Shown: positions 60,309 to 64,000 of the stretch, piece by piece | Layout of the letters: the number at the start of each line of letters is the position of its first letter | Numbering within the stretch: the stretch's first letter is position 1 | DNA from: CAZXYS01 sp964645005 | GTDB lineage: Bacteria > Bacteroidota > Ignavibacteria > Kapaibacteriales > UBA2268 | NCBI GenBank assembly: GCA_964645005.1 | Contig: CAZXYS010000012.1 | Location: forward strand, 1-64,000 | Direction: 5' to 3' | Length of the DNA stretch: 64,000 bases | The notes under the pieces: model-generated | Told to the model about the DNA's origin: nothing | What the model saw: only the letters and a program-made list of their open reading frames with translations | Databases searched by the model: none | Translations under genes and position numbers: made by a program

Positions 60309-61433
60309 ATGAAAAAAAGACAAATTATTGTAATTGGCTCGGTGATAGCGATTTTAATTGCTTCCGCAGCGCTAAGCCAGGTATTCTCCGGCATGAAACC
60401 CGAACAGAAAAAAGCTAAGAAACCCGATAATACTCGCTACGTACAGGCTGAATATGTTAATTACAATCCCGTAAAATCACCTGTGCGAGCCACCGGCAGG
60501 CTGGCATCGATGAATTATGTCGATATCATTTCCGAAGTGTCGGGTATGATCCTCGCCGGTGACGTGCCCCTCAAAAAAGGACAATCCTTCAACAAAGGCG
60601 ATCTTCTGTGCAGGATCTTCGAGGATGAAGCCGCCCTTGCGCTCAAAGCAAGAAAGAGCAGATTCCTCAATCTAATAGCTAACCTGCTGCCTGACTTTAA
60701 GATAGACTATCCCAAGAGTTATCCGGATTGGCAGAAATTCTTCGAATCAATAGATCTGAACGAGGAATTGCCTGAACTGCCCGAAATAAATTCCAACCAG
60801 GAGAAGATCTATCTGGCAAGCAAGAACATACTGAGCGAATATTATTCGATAAAGAGTGATGAGATAAGACTTGACAAGCATAATATCCATGCGCCGTTCA
60901 ATGGAACTTTTACTCAGGTGCTTTTCGAAGTGGGAGCCGTTGCAAATCCGGGCACGAGAATAGCGAAAATAATCAGAACCGACAGGCTGGAACTCGAAGT
61001 ACCTGTCGAAAACGCTCACGCCAAATGGATAGATGTCGGCGATCCGGTGAAAGTTACCACTGATGATAGATTAGACTCATGGAAAGGAACCGTCATTCGC
61101 AAGTCTGATTTTGTCGATCCGGCAACGCAGTCCATGAGCATTTTCGTTATAATGGTTACAAAAAATGGCGACAGACTTTACAAAGGACAGTATCTCGTGG
61201 CGGAATTCCCTGGCGATCCGGTGCGGGATGTCATGGAAATCCCGCGTAATGCCATTTTCAACCATAATGAGGTATTCATCATCGTTGACGGCAGATTGCA
61301 GAAACGCGAGATAAACATTGTCAAAATGAATGAAAAAACGCTGCTGTTCAATGGATTGGAAGAGAAGCAGCAGATCGTCACCGAACCTCTCATTAATGCT
61401 GCGGAAAATACAATGGTGGAAGTGCTTCAGTAA
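60309..61433 (+). CDS. RND efflux periplasmic adaptor (HlyD/MFP family)
   Basis: 374 residues. An N-terminal membrane anchor (about 5-28) is followed by a split biotinyl-lipoyl domain (VDIISEVSGMILAGDVPLKKGQSFNKGDLLCRI; then IHAPFNGTFTQVLFEVGAVANPGTRIAKI), a short helical hairpin at about 112-195, and beta-barrel and membrane-proximal domains. It bridges the inner-membrane RND pump and an outer-membrane channel. The permease starts 77 nt downstream; an outer-membrane factor is not in view. Confidence 0.92.
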   Translation: MKKRQIIVIGSVIAILIASAALSQVFSGMKPEQKKAKKPDNTRYVQAEYVNYNPVKSPVRATGRLASMNYVDIISEVSGMILAGDVPLKKGQSFNKGDLLCRIFEDEAALALKARKSRFLNLIANLLPDFKIDYPKSYPDWQKFFESIDLNEELPELPEINSNQEKIYLASKNILSEYYSIKSDEIRLDKHNIHAPFNGTFTQVLFEVGAVANPGTRIAKIIRTDRLELEVPVENAHAKWIDVGDPVKVTTDDRLDSWKGTVIRKSDFVDPATQSMSIFVIMVTKNGDRLYKGQYLVAEFPGDPVRDVMEIPRNAIFNHNEVFIIVDGRLQKREINIVKMNEKTLLFNGLEEKQQIVTEPLINAAENTMVEVLQ

Positions 61434-61510
61434 CCGATTTAGTATATTTTAAACAAAATATAAATTGGTTCATCGAATTGACAATGAACAAAAAAGCATC
61501 ATAGAAATAA

Positions 61511-64000
61511 ATGAAGAAATTAATAACATTATTCGTCAAATATCCCTTCTATGCCAATATAATCATTGCTGTTCTCATAATCGGCGGTGTTACGGGCTTT
61601 ATGGGTATGAAGAAATCATTCTTCCCGGAAAGGACGCCCAGGTTCATCACTGTAAGCGTCGTTTACCTAGGCGCTTCGCCCAAAGAAATGGAAGAAGGCA
61701 TCACAACGCGAATAGAGCAATCCGTTCGGGGAATCGTCGGCATAAAAGAGATAACTTCAACTTCATCGGAAAACTATTCCAATGTCCGCATTGAAACTAC
61801 AGGCGAATATGATATAGATGAAACACTGATGGAGGTTAAAAACGCCGTTGACGGCATCACCTCCTTCCCGTCCGCCGCTGAAAAACCTGTCATTTCCAAG
61901 CAAAGATCAATGACAAGAGCCGGCTTTCTCGGATTATCCGGCAATGTCGATATCCTGACTCTAAAAAAATACGCCGACCTGATCGAGGAAGACCTGCGTA
62001 ATTCAAAGCCAATTTCTCAGTTGACCATTCAGGGCTATCCGCCGCTTGAGATTTCTATCGAAGTCAGCGAGGAAGACCTCCTGCGCTATAATCTCACATT
62101 CCAGGATTTGATAAATGCTGTCTCGATGAATAACAGGGACGTTTCCGCAGGGCAAATCAAATCGCTGGAAGAAGAGATTCTTATCCGTTCTCGCAGGCGC
62201 AGCGTTGATCCCAATAAAATCGGCAATATAATTCTTCAGGCGAAAGATGACGGCAGCTATCTTCGCGTGCGGGATGTCGCCGAGGTGAAGATGAAATTCC
62301 AGGATGTCGCCAGCGGCATGACCATGAACGGCAAACCGGCTGTAACTTTCGACATTATGAAGCTGCCCGAGGAAGACTTATCCGAAATATCCGAATGGCT
62401 GGACAATTACGTCGCAGAATTTAACGAAAGACACGACGAAGTCGTTCTGGAAGTCACCTTCGATTTCATGACTTTGCTGAATGCAAGATTGAGTCTGCTG
62501 ACAAAAAACGGAATTATCGGTCTGCTGTTAGTGGTAGCATCGTTGACATTTTTCCTGAGTTTTCGTTTGTCTCTATGGGTAGCATGGGGGATTCCCGCTT
62601 CATTCCTTGCGATGTTCATAGTCGCAAGTCTGCACGGAATTACAATAAACATGATTTCGCTTTTCGGAATGATACTCGTCATAGGTATTCTCGTGGATGA
62701 CGGAATTGTCATAGGCGAAAATATCTACAGTCATTTCGAGCTGGGAAAACGACCGCCGCGGGCGGCAATAGACGGCACTATGGAAGTCTATCCGGCAGTG
62801 CTGACATCGATCACAACAACTATCATTGCTTTCGCACCGCTGCTGTTCATAAAGCAAAGCCGAATGGAATTTATGTATGAGATGGCATTCGTAGTGATAT
62901 TCAGTTTGGCATTTTCTCTTGTGGAAGCCTTCTTTGTATTGCCTGCGCATCTTGCATCCCGGCATGTGCTGCGGACAAACCATAATAACACATTTGGCAG
63001 GCGCCTGAGAAAAAGAATTGACAGTTGGATTTTCTTCGTTAGGGATAAAATTTACGGCAGATTTCTCAGAATGATCGTTAACTGGAAATGGATAACTATA
63101 GCCATCCCGGTTGGATTGATAATCATAACCGTAGGGCTATTCAGAGGAGAATTGATCCAGGCGACTTTTTTCCCGTCTATTCCCTTCGATACATTTACGA
63201 TTAACATAGCATTCAAGCCGGGTACAGGTGAGAAGAAAACACAAGAATACATTAGCAGATTCGAAGACATTGTGTGGGAAGTTAACGACAGCTTGCAGCA
63301 GCGCCCCGACGATACTGCCGCATACATAAGCCATTCCTACGCAGTTTTAGGCAGAGCTTTCAACGGTCAGGAAAGCGGCTCACATGCCGGACAGGTGCAG
63401 GTTTTCTTCAATGATATGGAAGGGCGCCAGCTTTCCAGCTTTAAAATTTCGGATATAGTTCAGGACAGGATAGGTCCCATGCCCGAAGCAGAGAAATTTT
63501 CCGTTGGCGGGGGCAGTAGATGGGGCTATCCAGTAGCTGTCAGCCTGCTTAGTAATAATCTTGATCAGCTCGAGCACGCTAAATTTTTCCTTATGGATGA
63601 AATGAGAAAAATACCGGACATTAAAGATATAGTCGATAATAATGCCATCGGAAAGCAAGAAGTAAGATTGAAGCTAAAACCGAAAGCTTATTTTCTTGGG
63701 CTGGATCAGGTAAGTCTCAGCAATCAGGTGCGGCAGGGATTCTATGGCGGACAGGCGCAAAGGCTGCAGCATGGAAAGGACGAACTGCGAATATGGGTGC
63801 GCTACCCGAAAGAAGACCGCCTGAATCTCGGCAAGCTGGAAGCAATGAAGATCAAAACCCCGCGCGGCGAGTACCCGCTTATGGAATTAGCCGATTACGA
63901 CATTGAAAGGGGACCGGTTAATATCCAGCGGTATAACGGCTCGCGGGAAGTCAGGATAAACGCCGACCTGGTCGATCCTTACCAGCCGGTGCCGCCTATC
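61511..64000 (+). CDS. RND efflux permease, partial (continues past the window)
   Basis: The first 830 residues are present and the frame is open to the last base; full family members are about 1000-1050. MKKLITLFVKYPFYANIIIA gives TM1. VYLGASPKEMEEGITTRIEQ is the first porter subdomain. TM4 holds GILVDDGIVIGENI with the proton-relay pair Asp396-Asp397. It is closest in form to HAE1-type multidrug or hydrophobe pumps; the substrate is unknown. Start ATG at 61511 is preceded by an A-rich leader without a strong ribosome site. It pairs with the adaptor upstream. Confidence 0.9.
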   Translation, partial: MKKLITLFVKYPFYANIIIAVLIIGGVTGFMGMKKSFFPERTPRFITVSVVYLGASPKEMEEGITTRIEQSVRGIVGIKEITSTSSENYSNVRIETTGEYDIDETLMEVKNAVDGITSFPSAAEKPVISKQRSMTRAGFLGLSGNVDILTLKKYADLIEEDLRNSKPISQLTIQGYPPLEISIEVSEEDLLRYNLTFQDLINAVSMNNRDVSAGQIKSLEEEILIRSRRRSVDPNKIGNIILQAKDDGSYLRVRDVAEVKMKFQDVASGMTMNGKPAVTFDIMKLPEEDLSEISEWLDNYVAEFNERHDEVVLEVTFDFMTLLNARLSLLTKNGIIGLLLVVASLTFFLSFRLSLWVAWGIPASFLAMFIVASLHGITINMISLFGMILVIGILVDDGIVIGENIYSHFELGKRPPRAAIDGTMEVYPAVLTSITTTIIAFAPLLFIKQSRMEFMYEMAFVVIFSLAFSLVEAFFVLPAHLASRHVLRTNHNNTFGRRLRKRIDSWIFFVRDKIYGRFLRMIVNWKWITIAIPVGLIIITVGLFRGELIQATFFPSIPFDTFTINIAFKPGTGEKKTQEYISRFEDIVWEVNDSLQQRPDDTAAYISHSYAVLGRAFNGQESGSHAGQVQVFFNDMEGRQLSSFKISDIVQDRIGPMPEAEKFSVGGGSRWGYPVAVSLLSNNLDQLEHAKFFLMDEMRKIPDIKDIVDNNAIGKQEVRLKLKPKAYFLGLDQVSLSNQVRQGFYGGQAQRLQHGKDELRIWVRYPKEDRLNLGKLEAMKIKTPRGEYPLMELADYDIERGPVNIQRYNGSREVRINADLVDPYQPVPPI

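Noticed and set aside
61465..61794. A 109-codon frame at the start of the RND permease
   Set aside because: It overlaps the permease N-terminus in another frame. The permease frame from 61511 gives clear RND sequence; this one does not.

Overview
This window looks like a chromosome segment from a flagellated relative of the Bacteroidota, most likely of the Ignavibacteria/Kapabacteria type. Three large exported proteins end in a type IX secretion (T9SS type A) sorting tail (442-3702, 35412-37733, 55685-57676). Several promoters fit the Bacteroidota pattern TTTG-N19/20-TAnnTTTG. Most ordinary Bacteroidota lack flagella, yet a complete flgB-to-flgE rod/hook/export cluster lies in the middle of the window. 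The placement is an inference from gene content; no 16S rRNA, tRNA or CRISPR was seen.

Layout. 1-5213: a T9SS beta-propeller protein, ruvA and a HisA-like protein that has lost its catalytic residues. 5837-13022 (minus): a PiT phosphate transporter, then lepA - lepB - lepB - hemW. 13271-16494 (minus): a sodium-pumping decarboxylase operon in the order gamma, alpha, beta. 16829-18958: an orphan STAND-type ATPase. 18965-20796 (minus): cysE-cysK. 21199-35104 (plus): flgB flgC (unknown 100 aa) fliE fliF fliG fliH fliI fliJ motE-like fliK flgD (flagellar operon protein) flgE. 35412-41454: an FG-GAP/ASPIC T9SS protein, a Gfo/Idh/MocA oxidoreductase, an RND remnant, a PspC/LiaF-like envelope-stress pair and nadD. 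41672-46947: recN, a catalytically dead RelA/SpoT-type HD protein and a polysaccharide export pair (Wzz-like and SLBB/Wza-like). 47401-55658: a PepSY membrane protein, an LptF/G permease, secG, a PP2C (RsbU-type) phosphatase, a propeller lipoprotein, purine nucleoside phosphorylase and a YggS-type PLP protein. 55685-64000: an M1 peptidase, an LRR protein, a HEAT-like protein, and an RND efflux adaptor plus permease that runs off the end.

Two themes stand out. First, envelope and export functions dominate: two signal peptidases, SecG, LptF/G, Wza/Wzz, RND, PspC/LiaF and T9SS cargo. Second, the intergenic DNA is full of small palindromic repeats. These include a 70-nt inverted pair (182-251 / 24933-25002), a 136-nt inverted pair (5408-5543 / 47092-47227), and a different palindromic element in nearly every gap of the flagellar cluster. 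I did not find a clearly new multi-gene system. The best leads are the two pseudo-enzymes (HisA-like and HD), the orphan STAND ATPase, the uncharacterised flagellar-operon protein, the giant FliK linker, and the repeats threaded through the flagellar operon.
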